From contig NZ_CP097267.1 in assembly GCF_028473605.1 (NCBI RefSeq), positions 1,182,501 through 1,246,500 on the forward strand: a stretch of 64,000 bases of DNA. Direction: 5' to 3'. Position 1 is the first letter of the stretch, and the number at the start of each line of letters is the position of its first letter. The translations under genes were made by a program, and so were the position numbers. The stretch is from Acidovorax sp. NCPPB 3576. Its GTDB lineage: Bacteria > Pseudomonadota > Gammaproteobacteria > Burkholderiales > Burkholderiaceae_C. Below are positions 37,397 through 45,266 of this stretch, piece by piece. The notes below the pieces were generated by a model. It was not told the DNA's origin, ran no database searches, and saw only the letters and a list, made by a program, of their open reading frames with translations.

Positions 37397-37415
37397 AATG
37401 AGAACTAAACTCATT
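37397..37415. promoter_or_regulatory. Fur-box-like palindrome upstream of feoA
   Basis: AATGAGAACTAAACTCATT has perfect 6-base outer arms (AATGAG / CTCATT) and resembles the inverted-repeat Fur consensus. It lies 12 bases before the feoA start codon. Iron-dependent repression of feoAB is the expected result. Confidence 0.7.
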
Positions 37416-37427
37416 CATAACAATCCG

Positions 37428-37742
37428 ATGAAGATGACTGAAGAATCTTCGGGCCCTGCGCTGGCCCCAGGCACTGCCTTGCCCGCCGCCACGGGCCTGG
37501 ACCGCCTTCCGCGGCAGGTGCACGCCCATGTGACGGCGCTGCAGCCGGCCCGCAACGAACAGGAGCGCGCGGTGATCCAGCGCCTCATGGAAATCGGCTT
37601 CCTGCCCGGCGAACCCGTTCGTGTGGTGGCCAGCGGCTTCCCCGGCGGCGATCCCCTGGCCGTGCGCGTGGGCCAAGCCACCTTCGCACTGCGCCGCCAT
37701 GAGGCCGCGCTGGTGCATGTGCAGGCCGGAGCGCCCGCATGA
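37428..37742 (+). CDS. feoA: Ferrous iron transport protein A
   Basis: The 104-residue cytoplasmic SH3-like protein assists FeoB. It has the family pattern LMEIGFLPGEPVRVVASGFPGGDPLAVRVGQATFALRRHEAALVHV. The N-terminal 35 residues are an extension compared with minimal FeoA proteins. It overlaps feoB by 4 bases. A second ATG six bases downstream is an alternative start. Confidence 0.92.
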   Translation: MKMTEESSGPALAPGTALPAATGLDRLPRQVHAHVTALQPARNEQERAVIQRLMEIGFLPGEPVRVVASGFPGGDPLAVRVGQATFALRRHEAALVHVQAGAPA

Positions 37743-39625
37743 GCGGCGCCGCCACGTCGCCCCTGCGCATCGCGCTGCTGGGCAATCCCAACTGCGGCAA
37801 GACCGCGCTGTTCAACCTGCTCACGGGCGCCCGCCAGAAAGTGGCCAACTACGCTGGCGTGACCGTCGAGCGCAAGGAAGGCCTGCTGCACACCGCCAGC
37901 GGCCGCCGCGTGCGCGTGCTGGACCTGCCCGGCGCCTACAGCCTGAACGCCCACAGCGCCGACGAAGCCGTCACGCGCGACATCGTCACGGGTGAGCGGC
38001 CCGGCGAGGCCGTGCCCGACCTGCTGGTCTGCGTGACCGATGCCACCCACCTGCGCCTGAACCTTCGGCTGGTGCTGGAGGCGCGTGCGCTGGGGCTGCC
38101 CATGGTGCTGGTGCTCAACATGAGCGACATGGCCGCACGCCAGCGCATCGAGATCGACCGCGAAGCCCTCTCGCGCGAACTCGGCATGCCGGTGCTGTCC
38201 ACCGTGGGCGTGCGCAGCGACGGCGCGCAGGAACTGCTGCAGTGGCTCGACACCCAGGCGCCGCAGGCACTGGCGGGTACGGCGTCCGTGCACCGGGCCA
38301 CGGGTGTGGACCTGCGCGCCCAGGTGCTGCAGCTGCACCAGGAGGTGCGCCGCATCATGGCCGCCGCCGTGCGCGAGCCCGCAGTCAGCCTGCGCAACGA
38401 CGACCGCATCGATGCCGTGGTGCTCCACCCGGTGTGGGGCATGCTGCTGCTGGCCGTCACGCTGTTCCTCATGTTCCAGGCGGTGTTCAGCTGGGCCGCG
38501 ATGCCCATGGATGCCATCAAGGCCGGCGTGGACGGGCTGTCGGCCTGGATCAACGCGCACATGGCCGATGGCGTGCTGCGCAGCCTGCTCACCGACGGCA
38601 TCCTGGCGGGCACCGGCGGTGTGCTGGTGTTCCTGCCGCAGATCCTGATCCTGTTCTTCTTCATCCTGGCGCTGGAAGACTCCGGCTACCTGCCACGCGC
38701 CGCCTTCCTGCTCGACCGCGTCATGGGCACGGTGGGGCTGTCGGGGCGGTCGTTCATTCCGCTGCTGTCGAGCTTTGCCTGCGCCGTGCCGGGCGTGATG
38801 GCCACGCGCTCGATCACGCACTGGCGCGACCGGCTCGTCACGATCATGATCGCGCCCCTCATGACCTGCTCCGCGCGCCTGCCGGTGTATGCCCTGCTCA
38901 TCGGCGCGTTCATCCCCGAGCAGACCGTGGGCGGCGTGTTCAACCTGCAGGGCCTGGTGCTGTTCGCCCTGTACGTGGGCGGCATCGTGAGCGCCATGGC
39001 CGTGGCGGCCGTCGCCCGCCTCGCGCGCCGGGGCGCCGGCCACGCGCCGCTGCTGATGGAGCTGCCCGCCTACCGCTGGCCCAGCGTGCGCAGCCTGGCG
39101 CAGGGCCTGTACGAGCGCGCGCTGATCTTCATCCGCCGCGTGGGCGGCATCATCCTGGCCGTCACCATCCTGCTGTGGTTCCTCTCCACCTATCCCGCGC
39201 CGCCCGAGGGTGCCACGGGCGCGGCCATCCAGTACAGCTTCGCCGGCCGCATCGGCAGCGTGCTGGAAGTGCTCGTGGCGCCGATCGGCTTCAACTGGCA
39301 GATCGCCATCGCCCTCGTGCCCGGCATGGCCGCGCGCGAAGTGGCGGTGGGGGCCCTGGGCACCGTGTATGCCCTCTCGGCCACTGGCGAGGAAGTGGCC
39401 ACCCAGCTCGGTCCGCTGATCGCCCAGAGCTGGTCGCTGGCCACGGCGCTGTCGCTGCTGGCGTGGTTCGTGTTCGCGCCGCAATGCATCTCGACCATCG
39501 CCGCGGTGCGGCGCGAGACCAACAGCTGGCGCTATCCGCTGCTGATGACCGGCTACCTGTTCGCGCTGGCCTATGGCGCCAGCTTCATCACGTATCGCCT
39601 GGCCCTTGCGCTGGGAGGAGGCTGA
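37739..39625 (+). CDS. feoB: Ferrous iron transporter B
   Basis: The 628-residue protein has an N-terminal G domain with G1 GNPNCGKT (15-22), DLPGAYSLNAHS, and G4 NMSD, followed by a membrane domain with two gate-like repeats (PLLSSFACAVPGVMATRSI and LVPGMAAREVAVGALGTVYA). It imports Fe(II) across the inner membrane. It is shorter than E. coli FeoB but holds all core parts, which is usual for this subgroup. It is translationally coupled to feoA. Confidence 0.95.
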   Translation: MSGAATSPLRIALLGNPNCGKTALFNLLTGARQKVANYAGVTVERKEGLLHTASGRRVRVLDLPGAYSLNAHSADEAVTRDIVTGERPGEAVPDLLVCVTDATHLRLNLRLVLEARALGLPMVLVLNMSDMAARQRIEIDREALSRELGMPVLSTVGVRSDGAQELLQWLDTQAPQALAGTASVHRATGVDLRAQVLQLHQEVRRIMAAAVREPAVSLRNDDRIDAVVLHPVWGMLLLAVTLFLMFQAVFSWAAMPMDAIKAGVDGLSAWINAHMADGVLRSLLTDGILAGTGGVLVFLPQILILFFFILALEDSGYLPRAAFLLDRVMGTVGLSGRSFIPLLSSFACAVPGVMATRSITHWRDRLVTIMIAPLMTCSARLPVYALLIGAFIPEQTVGGVFNLQGLVLFALYVGGIVSAMAVAAVARLARRGAGHAPLLMELPAYRWPSVRSLAQGLYERALIFIRRVGGIILAVTILLWFLSTYPAPPEGATGAAIQYSFAGRIGSVLEVLVAPIGFNWQIAIALVPGMAAREVAVGALGTVYALSATGEEVATQLGPLIAQSWSLATALSLLAWFVFAPQCISTIAAVRRETNSWRYPLLMTGYLFALAYGASFITYRLALALGGG

Positions 39626-39628
39626 GCC

Positions 39629-39868
39629 ATGGCCCAGGAAATCATCGTCGGCGTGATCGTCGCCCTCGCCGCGGCCTACATGGTGTGGAAGTGGATGCCC
39701 GCCCGCTGGCGCACCCGCCTGGACCGCGTGCATCCGGCACTGGCGCAGTCGACCAGTTGCGGAGGCTGCAGCAGCTGCGATTCGGGCGGCTGCGGAACGG
39801 GCGGCGGTGCGGTGGGGCAGGAGCAGGTCGTGCAGATGCCGGGCCGCCGTTCTTCAGTGCCGAAGTAG
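39629..39868 (+). CDS. Small Cys-rich membrane protein associated with FeoB
   Basis: The 79-residue protein has one N-terminal membrane helix (IIVGVIVALAAAYMVWKWM) and a Cys-rich tail, SCGGCSSCDSGGCG, which may bind iron or an Fe-S cluster. It begins three bases after feoB. Cys-rich single-helix proteins are common at this place in feo operons; the role is unknown and it is not a classical FeoC. Confidence 0.8.
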   Translation: MAQEIIVGVIVALAAAYMVWKWMPARWRTRLDRVHPALAQSTSCGGCSSCDSGGCGTGGGAVGQEQVVQMPGRRSSVPK

Positions 39869-39897
39869 GGCCGGCATCGGCGGAACGTCCCCATGTT

Positions 39898-40323
39898 TCA
39901 TGGCTGGCGCAGAGGGTTTTCCGGCTCCTTTCCCATCAGCGCCTTGTCGCGTCGGCAGGTCTCCAGGGGCAACGCACGCCACGAGGCGATTCGGGTCACT
40001 TCCTGCGTATCGGCGCGCGTGCTGCTTTCGAGGCAGGCGCAGCCGTATCCCGCGCTGCCCGCTCCGGTCACCACCCACCGGCTTTTGGGAAACACGGGCC
40101 AGTCGCCTTCGGCTTGGTGGCCGCCCTGCATTCCCACCGTCCATTCCCCCGCTTTGTCCATGAGCGTTGCATTTCCGGGCGTCGGTTGATCGAACCAGCC
40201 GCAGCGGGTGGTCGTGGCCTGCGGCGCTGCTGTTGCAACGTTGTAGGCAATCGCCAATGCAGACATCGAAATGAAGGCTGCGATTTTTGCGCGATGCAAG
40301 CGTTTCGGCACGCAAATGGTCAT
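39898..40323 (-). CDS. Secreted DUF4087 family protein
   Basis: The 141-residue protein has a signal peptide (basic start, then AKIAAFISMSALAIAYNVATA) and a mature domain with RCGWFDQPTPGNATLMDKAGEWTVG, GGHQAEGDWPVF and GYGCACLE, which I recognise as DUF4087. It is the third gene of a leftward run behind the amidase gene, 88 bases after the preceding one, and is less GC-rich than the feo genes. It may be another periplasmic partner of the amidase, or unrelated. DUF4087 has no known activity. Confidence 0.75.
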   Translation of the reverse strand: MTICVPKRLHRAKIAAFISMSALAIAYNVATAAPQATTTRCGWFDQPTPGNATLMDKAGEWTVGMQGGHQAEGDWPVFPKSRWVVTGAGSAGYGCACLESSTRADTQEVTRIASWRALPLETCRRDKALMGKEPENPLRQP

Positions 40324-40411
40324 GGCGTGATGGTGAAGGCAGCCCCGGTCCGATGCGCTTTTCCGGCAAGCCATTCGAAGAAATGCTTTGGTACGTTCGA
40401 TCCAGACCGGC

Positions 40412-40879
40412 TCAGGGCCTGACCGGCTTGCGGGCATCGAATGGAAAGCTGCTTTCCAGGATGTCGGTGCAGGCTTCGCACCGCATAAAGTAGGTCGTTC
40501 CCCGGGCCGTGATCGCGCCCCACCCTGTCCAGTTGTCGATGGAGACTTTGGCGGTTCGGCCATCCTGGAATGTCACCCTGGCCTGTGCGTTGCAATCGCC
40601 GGTCTGCAGTTCCTGGCTGTATTGATACTCGCTGCGGAACTGGGCATTCTCCAAAAAGAAGCGCACCCTTTTCTCGTCGATCGCCAGGGGCCCGCAGTCG
40701 GCCTCCGCGCCGAAACCCTTGGCAGTGCGGTCCTGCACCACGACTGACTTGATCGGGCCGAGGCGGTATTTCCTGGGCTGGAGCGTCTTGTCGAAATCGC
40801 TCGTGGGGGAGGCGAACGAAGCGATGCCTGCGCCGGCAAAAAGACCCGCAACCAAGAGGTGCTTGATGATCATTGCCAT
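40412..40879 (-). CDS. Uncharacterised secreted protein downstream of the amidase (candidate immunity protein)
   Basis: I do not recognise this 155-residue protein. It has a signal peptide (IIKHLLVAGLFAGAGIASFA) and a mature part with three Cys residues besides others: DCGPLAIDE, QTGDCNAQ and MRCEACTDIL, suggesting periplasmic disulfides. The WTGWGAITARGTTYFMRCEAC end is distinctive. Its start overlaps the end of the amidase gene by 10 bases, which is typical of effector/immunity pairs. A second ATG two codons in is an alternative. Base composition is low-GC like the amidase. Confidence 0.7.
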   Translation of the reverse strand: MAMIIKHLLVAGLFAGAGIASFASPTSDFDKTLQPRKYRLGPIKSVVVQDRTAKGFGAEADCGPLAIDEKRVRFFLENAQFRSEYQYSQELQTGDCNAQARVTFQDGRTAKVSIDNWTGWGAITARGTTYFMRCEACTDILESSFPFDARKPVRP

Positions 40880-41520
40880 GTTGCCGTGGCAGCTTCCGTC
40901 GCATTTTTCCGGCTCACCGCAGGATGACGATGCACCTCGGCTTTCGAGATGTTCAGTGTTTCGGAAAGCGCATCGATCAGGTATTGAAGGGCGACCTGCT
41001 GGTGGTTGGTCAGCGCCTCATAAACCGCGTTGTTTCCCAAAAACGCGCGCTGTTGCTCTGTGCTCAATCCTGCAGGCATTTTGATTCCGGGCGGCAGTGA
41101 AGCCATGCCAACAATTTCAATACCGATGCTGTCTGCGTTAGACGGATAGCGTCCTGGAACCACTTTGGTCATTTCCGCTTTGTGCATCGTGGTCGGACTG
41201 GCTTTTTTGTATTGGACGATCTCGGCAGGGCTGCATCGGAGTTCGGCCAAGCAACGCGCTTTCAGCGGACCCACGTGGTTTGTTCGACGAAAAATCGAGG
41301 CCGTCTGATAAATGGATCCTTCTTTGCCTATTAAAAAGTGCGCACCGTTTGCGTTGGCGCTTCGATAACTATTGAACGTCGAGTTCTCTGTCGGGGATCC
41401 TGTTTGATGGACGATGATTCCAGAGACCTTGTCCATTTCTGATCGTTCGATCGATGAGAACCTGCGTGCCTTGATTTTCGAGTTTCCGCTGACCATCCCT
41501 TGAGCATCGATATTGAGCAT
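40870..41520 (-). CDS. N-acetylmuramoyl-L-alanine amidase without signal peptide (candidate T6SS effector)
   Basis: The 216-residue protein is an Amidase_2/PGRP-type enzyme that would cut the amide between MurNAc and the stem peptide. Likely zinc and active-site residues are His38 (IIVHQTGS), His61 (GAHFLI), His82 (NHVGP), Glu135 (SIGIEIVG) and His197 (EVHRHPAVSRKN). The classical C-terminal DPG is replaced by KNATEA. There is no signal peptide, so delivery by a type VI system is plausible. A very strong AGGAGG precedes the ATG. GC is low: 24 of the 60 bases from 41281 and 30 of the 60 from 41101 are G or C. Confidence 0.85.
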   Translation of the reverse strand: MLNIDAQGMVSGNSKIKARRFSSIERSEMDKVSGIIVHQTGSPTENSTFNSYRSANANGAHFLIGKEGSIYQTASIFRRTNHVGPLKARCLAELRCSPAEIVQYKKASPTTMHKAEMTKVVPGRYPSNADSIGIEIVGMASLPPGIKMPAGLSTEQQRAFLGNNAVYEALTNHQQVALQYLIDALSETLNISKAEVHRHPAVSRKNATEAATATWQ

Positions 41521-41645
41521 TTTTTCCTCCTGGCGGAATGGTAGTGGTGCTGCAAGGACTTCAGCCTGATTTGCCACGCCAGATTTGGACTCAATGTGTA
41601 AGCGTAAGCAAATGGGCTCGCACTGCACGAATCATTCGCCGAGCA

Positions 41646-42302
41646 TCACCCCCGCCCCAGCGCCGCAACGGCCTGCTGGAGATTGCCACGTGCCTGCTTT
41701 TCGCGTTGCGCCCTGAACCAGGGGGTCGCGTAGACGTGTGGCCGATCCATGAACGACCGCAGCACCGCGGTGCGCCCCGCCACGTAGCGTGGCCAGCGCA
41801 CGAAACGGTATTCGCGCCGCACGTTGCGCTCGAAGTCGCCGTACACCTCGGGCGGGGCGCCCAGCACGGCGAGATCAATGTCCACCACCCAGCACGCGTC
41901 GCCCTCCAGTGGCGCATCGGGGGTGTGGCGCGTGTCCATGATGTGGCGCTCCACCGTCTGCACCAGGCCCTCGGGCAGGCGCTGGGCCAGCAGGAAGCGC
42001 CGCGCCCATTGCGCGCTGCGTTCTTCGTTGTGCCCGCTCCAGGGCCAGTAGATCGCGTCGTGGAACCACAGGGCCAGTTCGACCTCATGCGGATGCTGCA
42101 GCGCCGTCGGCTGGGCGGCCTGCACGGCCTCCAGGTGCAGGAGGCAGGCGTGCAGGTGGCGGGTGTCGTGGTAGGCGCGGGGCCAGCGGCTCCAGTGGCG
42201 CAGCAGGCGCCGGCCCTCGGAGGTCCATACGGGGCCGGCACGCTCCAGCGCGGCGCCCAGCGCCTCCCAGCGTGGCAGCAGTTCGCCGTGGCCGGGCTTC
42301 AT
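41646..42302 (-). CDS. HD-superfamily metal-dependent phosphohydrolase-like protein
   Basis: The 218-residue protein has RAYHDTRHLHACL, ALWFHDAIYWPWSGHNEERSA and VVDIDLAVLGAP, the His/HD/Asp pattern of the predicted HD phosphohydrolases that are widespread in proteobacteria. The substrate is unknown. It starts 17 bases after argF on the same strand and may be transcribed with argDF. Confidence 0.82.
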   Translation of the reverse strand: MKPGHGELLPRWEALGAALERAGPVWTSEGRRLLRHWSRWPRAYHDTRHLHACLLHLEAVQAAQPTALQHPHEVELALWFHDAIYWPWSGHNEERSAQWARRFLLAQRLPEGLVQTVERHIMDTRHTPDAPLEGDACWVVDIDLAVLGAPPEVYGDFERNVRREYRFVRWPRYVAGRTAVLRSFMDRPHVYATPWFRAQREKQARGNLQQAVAALGRG

Positions 42303-42319
42303 GCGAGGGGCGGCGGCGG

Positions 42320-43243
42320 TCAGGTGGTGATGCGGCCGAGCAGCAGGTATTCCATCAGCGCTTTTTGCGCATGCATGCGGTTTTCGGCCTCGTCCCACAC
42401 CACGGACTGCGGGCCGTCGATGACGTCGGCCTCGACTTCCTCGCCGCGGTGGGCGGGCAGGCAGTGCATGAACAGGGCGTCCGGCTTGGCCGCCGCCATC
42501 ATTTCGGCATCGACGCACCAGTCGGCAAAGGCCTTCTTGCGCTCTTCGTTCTCGGCCTCGTAGCCCATGCTGGTCCACACGTCGGTGGTCACCAGGTCGG
42601 CGCCGGCGCAGGCTTCCAGCGGGTTGCTATAAAACTTATAGCTATCTGCCCTAGAACCATTTGCGCCGAGGGCCAATTTCTCATTGATCTCGTAGCCGCG
42701 CGGCGTGCTCACGTGGACGGTGAAGCCCAGCAGTTCGGCCGCCTGCAGCCAGGTATTGGCCATGTTGTTGCCATCGCCCACCCAGGCCACGGTCTTGCCC
42801 CGGATGGTGCCGCGGTGCTCGATGTACGTGAAGATGTCGGCGAGGATCTGGCAGGGGTGGAACTCGTTCGTCAGCCCGTTGATGACCGGCACGCGGGAGT
42901 GCGCGGCGAAGGCCTCGATCTTGGTCTGCTCGTAGGTGCGGATCATCACCAGGTCCACCATGCGGCTGATGACCTTCGCGCTGTCCTCGATGGGCTCGGC
43001 GCGGCCCAGCTGGCTGTCGCCGGTGGTCAGGTGCACCACGCTGCCGCCCAGCTGGTACATGCCGGCTTCGAAGCTTACGCGGGTGCGCGTGCTGGCCTTC
43101 TCGAAGATCATGGCCAGCGTGCGGTCGGTCAGCGGATGGTGCTTCTCGTAGCTCTTGAACTTGCCCTTGATGACGGCCGCGCGGCTGAACAGGTAGGCGT
43201 ACTCGTCGGCGGTGAGATCGTTGAATTGCAGGTAATGCTTCAT
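42320..43243 (-). CDS. argF: Ornithine carbamoyltransferase
   Basis: The 307-residue enzyme forms citrulline from ornithine and carbamoyl phosphate. It has the carbamoyl-phosphate site STRTR in FEKASTRTRVSFEAG, HPCQ in NEFHPCQILAD, and the ornithine-binding HCLPAHRGEEV; DVWTSMGYEAENEERKKAF completes the pattern. Residues about 194-206 (GANGSRADSYKFYSNP) are encoded by an AT-rich palindromic repeat copy, unlike the surrounding codon use, without frame damage. It follows argD by 10 bases. Confidence 0.96.
   Translation of the reverse strand: MKHYLQFNDLTADEYAYLFSRAAVIKGKFKSYEKHHPLTDRTLAMIFEKASTRTRVSFEAGMYQLGGSVVHLTTGDSQLGRAEPIEDSAKVISRMVDLVMIRTYEQTKIEAFAAHSRVPVINGLTNEFHPCQILADIFTYIEHRGTIRGKTVAWVGDGNNMANTWLQAAELLGFTVHVSTPRGYEINEKLALGANGSRADSYKFYSNPLEACAGADLVTTDVWTSMGYEAENEERKKAFADWCVDAEMMAAAKPDALFMHCLPAHRGEEVEADVIDGPQSVVWDEAENRMHAQKALMEYLLLGRITT
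42626..42663 (-). repeat. Palindromic repeat copy inside argF
   Basis: GCTATAAAACTTATAGC (42626-42642) is a perfect palindrome with 7-base arms. On the argF sense strand it is preceded by AAATGGTTCTAGGGCAGATA. The order AAATGG-TCTAG-GC-GATAGCTAT...ATAGC matches the copy in xdhB. Confidence 0.6.
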
Positions 43244-43253
43244 AACGGAACGT

Positions 43254-44450
43254 TCATTCGGCGAGCAGCGCCTTGACCAGGGGAACCAGCAGGGCCACGA
43301 TTTCGTCGGCCTCGGCCTGGGTGAGGATGAGCGACGGCACCATGCGGATCACGGTGTCGGCCGTCACGGACAGCAGCAGGCCGGCTTCCATCGCGCGGCC
43401 CATGAGCGCGCCGCAGGGCTTGGTCAGTTCCACGCCGATCATCAGGCCCTGGCCGCGGATTTCCTTCACGCCGGGCAGGCCGCCCAGCTCGCGCTCCAGC
43501 GCGGCCTTCAGGTGCGCGCCCACGACGGCGGCGTTCTGCAGCAGGCCGTCCTCTTCCATGATGCGGATGGTCTCCACCCCGGCGCGCATGGCCAGCGGGT
43601 TGCCGCCGAAGGTGGTGCCGTGGTTACCGGGCGCGAAGATGTTCGCGGCCTTGGGGCCGGCGACCACCGCACCGATCGGCACGCCCGAGCCCAGGCCCTT
43701 GGCCAGGGGCATCACGTCCGGCACGATGCCGGCCCACTGGTGCGCGAACCACTTGCCGGTGCGGCCCATGCCGCACTGCACTTCGTCGATCATCATCAGC
43801 CAGTCGCGCTCGTCGCACAGTTGGCGCAGCTGCTGCAGGTAGTCGATGCGCATGGGGTTCACGCCACCTTCGCCCTGGATGGTCTCGAAGAACACGGCCA
43901 CCACGTTGGGGTTGCCTTCGGTGGCTTGCCGGATGGCGTCGATGTCGTTCATCGGCACGCGGATGAAGCCTTCCACCAGCGGGCCGAACCCGGCCTGCAC
44001 CTTGGGGTTGCCGGTGGCCGACAGCGTGGCGATCGAGCGGCCGTGGAAGGCTTTTTCATAGACCACGACCACGGGTTGGTCGATGCCCTTGTCGTGGCCG
44101 AACTTGCGGGCCAGCTTCAGCGCGGCTTCGTTGGCTTCGAGGCCCGAGTTGCAAAAGAACACGTTGGTCATGCCCGAGCGCTCGACCAGCTGGGCGGCCA
44201 GCTGCTCCTGCAATGGCACGTGGTAGTAGTTGGAGCTGTGGATCAGCTTGGCGATCTGCTCCTGCAGCGCGGGCACCAGCTTGGGATGGTTGTGGCCCAG
44301 CGTGTTGACCGCGATGCCGCCGAGCGCATCGAGGTACTGCTTGCCGTCCACGTCCCACACGCGCACGCCCTGGCCACGTTCCAGCGCGATCGGCAGGCGG
44401 CCGTAGGTGTTCATCACGTGGGGCGAGGCGGCCGGGGCGGAAGCGGTCAT
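43254..44450 (-). CDS. argD: Acetylornithine aminotransferase
   Basis: The 398-residue class III PLP enzyme makes N-acetylornithine in arginine synthesis. It has YLDALGGIAVNTLGHNHPKL, FFCNSGLEANEAALKLARKF, FETIQGEGGVNP, MMIDEVQCGMGRTGKWFAHQW and the PLP Lys in VMPLAKGLGSGVPIGA. A GGAG 8-12 bases upstream supports the start at 44450; the frame continues upstream without family resemblance. It is the first gene of argD-argF. Confidence 0.94.
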   Translation of the reverse strand: MTASAPAASPHVMNTYGRLPIALERGQGVRVWDVDGKQYLDALGGIAVNTLGHNHPKLVPALQEQIAKLIHSSNYYHVPLQEQLAAQLVERSGMTNVFFCNSGLEANEAALKLARKFGHDKGIDQPVVVVYEKAFHGRSIATLSATGNPKVQAGFGPLVEGFIRVPMNDIDAIRQATEGNPNVVAVFFETIQGEGGVNPMRIDYLQQLRQLCDERDWLMMIDEVQCGMGRTGKWFAHQWAGIVPDVMPLAKGLGSGVPIGAVVAGPKAANIFAPGNHGTTFGGNPLAMRAGVETIRIMEEDGLLQNAAVVGAHLKAALERELGGLPGVKEIRGQGLMIGVELTKPCGALMGRAMEAGLLLSVTADTVIRMVPSLILTQAEADEIVALLVPLVKALLAE

Positions 44451-44616
44451 GCGGGAATCTCCAGAGAAAAAGGGCAATGCGGAAGGGGCCTGAGCCGGCT
44501 CGTGGCCGGCAAAACGAAGCACGATTCTAGGGGCAGGGCTTTGCATGGCTGTTGACGATTGCGCATTACAGCCATGCGCCGCCCAGCGCCGAGCCAGGGG
44601 TCTTTGGGTGGGTTAG

Positions 44617-44630
44617 CTCTTATATAAGAG
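44617..44630. promoter_or_regulatory. Perfect palindrome CTCTTATATAAGAG
   Basis: A 14-base perfect palindrome lies in the argD/DUF3579 divergent region, 71 bases before the DUF3579 start. A TAGAAT two bases downstream could be a -10 element, which would place the palindrome in the promoter spacer as a repressor site. The regulator is unknown. Confidence 0.5.
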
Positions 44631-44701
44631 TTAGAATGCCGGCCTGTGGCGCGCCATGCGGCGATCCTGCGGCGACTCCCCCCCAACGACCCCCGATCCT
44701 G

Positions 44702-45034
44702 ATGGTTTCCCCCACCTCCAAAGAAGTTTTCATCCAGGGCATCACCCTCGACGGAAAAACCTTTCGCCCCAGCGACTGGGCGGAGCGCCTGGCGGGGGTG
44801 ATGAGCCAGTTCCGCCCCGGTGGCGCCCGCCCCGGCAGCCACCTGAGCTATTCGCCCTGGTGCGTGCCCACCACGCTCAATGGAATCAAGTGCGTGATCG
44901 TGCACCGTGACCTGCAGGGCCACGAACCCATGGCCTGGGATTTCGTCATGAACTTCGCGCGCGACAACCAGTTGCAGGTGGCCGAGGCCTGCCTGCTGCC
45001 CGACGAAGGGGCTGGCGCAGCCAAGAAGGTCTGA
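44702..45034 (+). CDS. DUF3579 domain-containing protein
   Basis: The 110-residue protein has EVFIQGITLDGKTFRPSDWAERLAGVMSQF and YSPWCVPTTLNGIKCVIVHRDLQ, then EPMAWDFVMNFARDNQLQVAEACLLPD, which match the DUF3579 family of betaproteobacteria. Function is unknown. It is divergent from argD and ends at a clear terminator. No Shine-Dalgarno sequence is obvious at the chosen ATG. Confidence 0.88.
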   Translation: MVSPTSKEVFIQGITLDGKTFRPSDWAERLAGVMSQFRPGGARPGSHLSYSPWCVPTTLNGIKCVIVHRDLQGHEPMAWDFVMNFARDNQLQVAEACLLPDEGAGAAKKV

Positions 45035-45093
45035 CCCCAGGCCGGCTGACGCGGCGCCCGGCGCGAGACGCTGGGCCGTGGAAGACGAAAAGC

Positions 45094-45120
45094 AGGCTCC
45101 TTCAGGAGCCTTTTCTTTTT
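45094..45120 (+). terminator. Rho-independent terminator after the DUF3579 gene
   Basis: AGGCTCC-TTCA-GGAGCCT stem followed by TTTTCTTTTT, about 60 bases after the stop codon. Confidence 0.9.
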
Positions 45121-45188
45121 CTCTCTCCCATGCTGCTCCCTTCAGTGGGGAGAGCGTCGGCACCCCCCCCCTTCTCTCAAGCGAGCAT

Positions 45189-45224
45189 AAAAAAACCCCG
45201 CACTGCAGGGCCACAGTGGCGGGG
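45189..45224 (-). terminator. Rho-independent terminator of mqo
   Basis: On the minus strand CCCCGCCACTG pairs with CAGTGCGGGG (one bulge) and is followed by a seven-T run. It lies 43 bases beyond the mqo stop codon. Confidence 0.85.
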
Positions 45225-45266
45225 CTGGCACGGCCGAAGCCTTACGGGCCTGGGAGGCTGCAAGCG

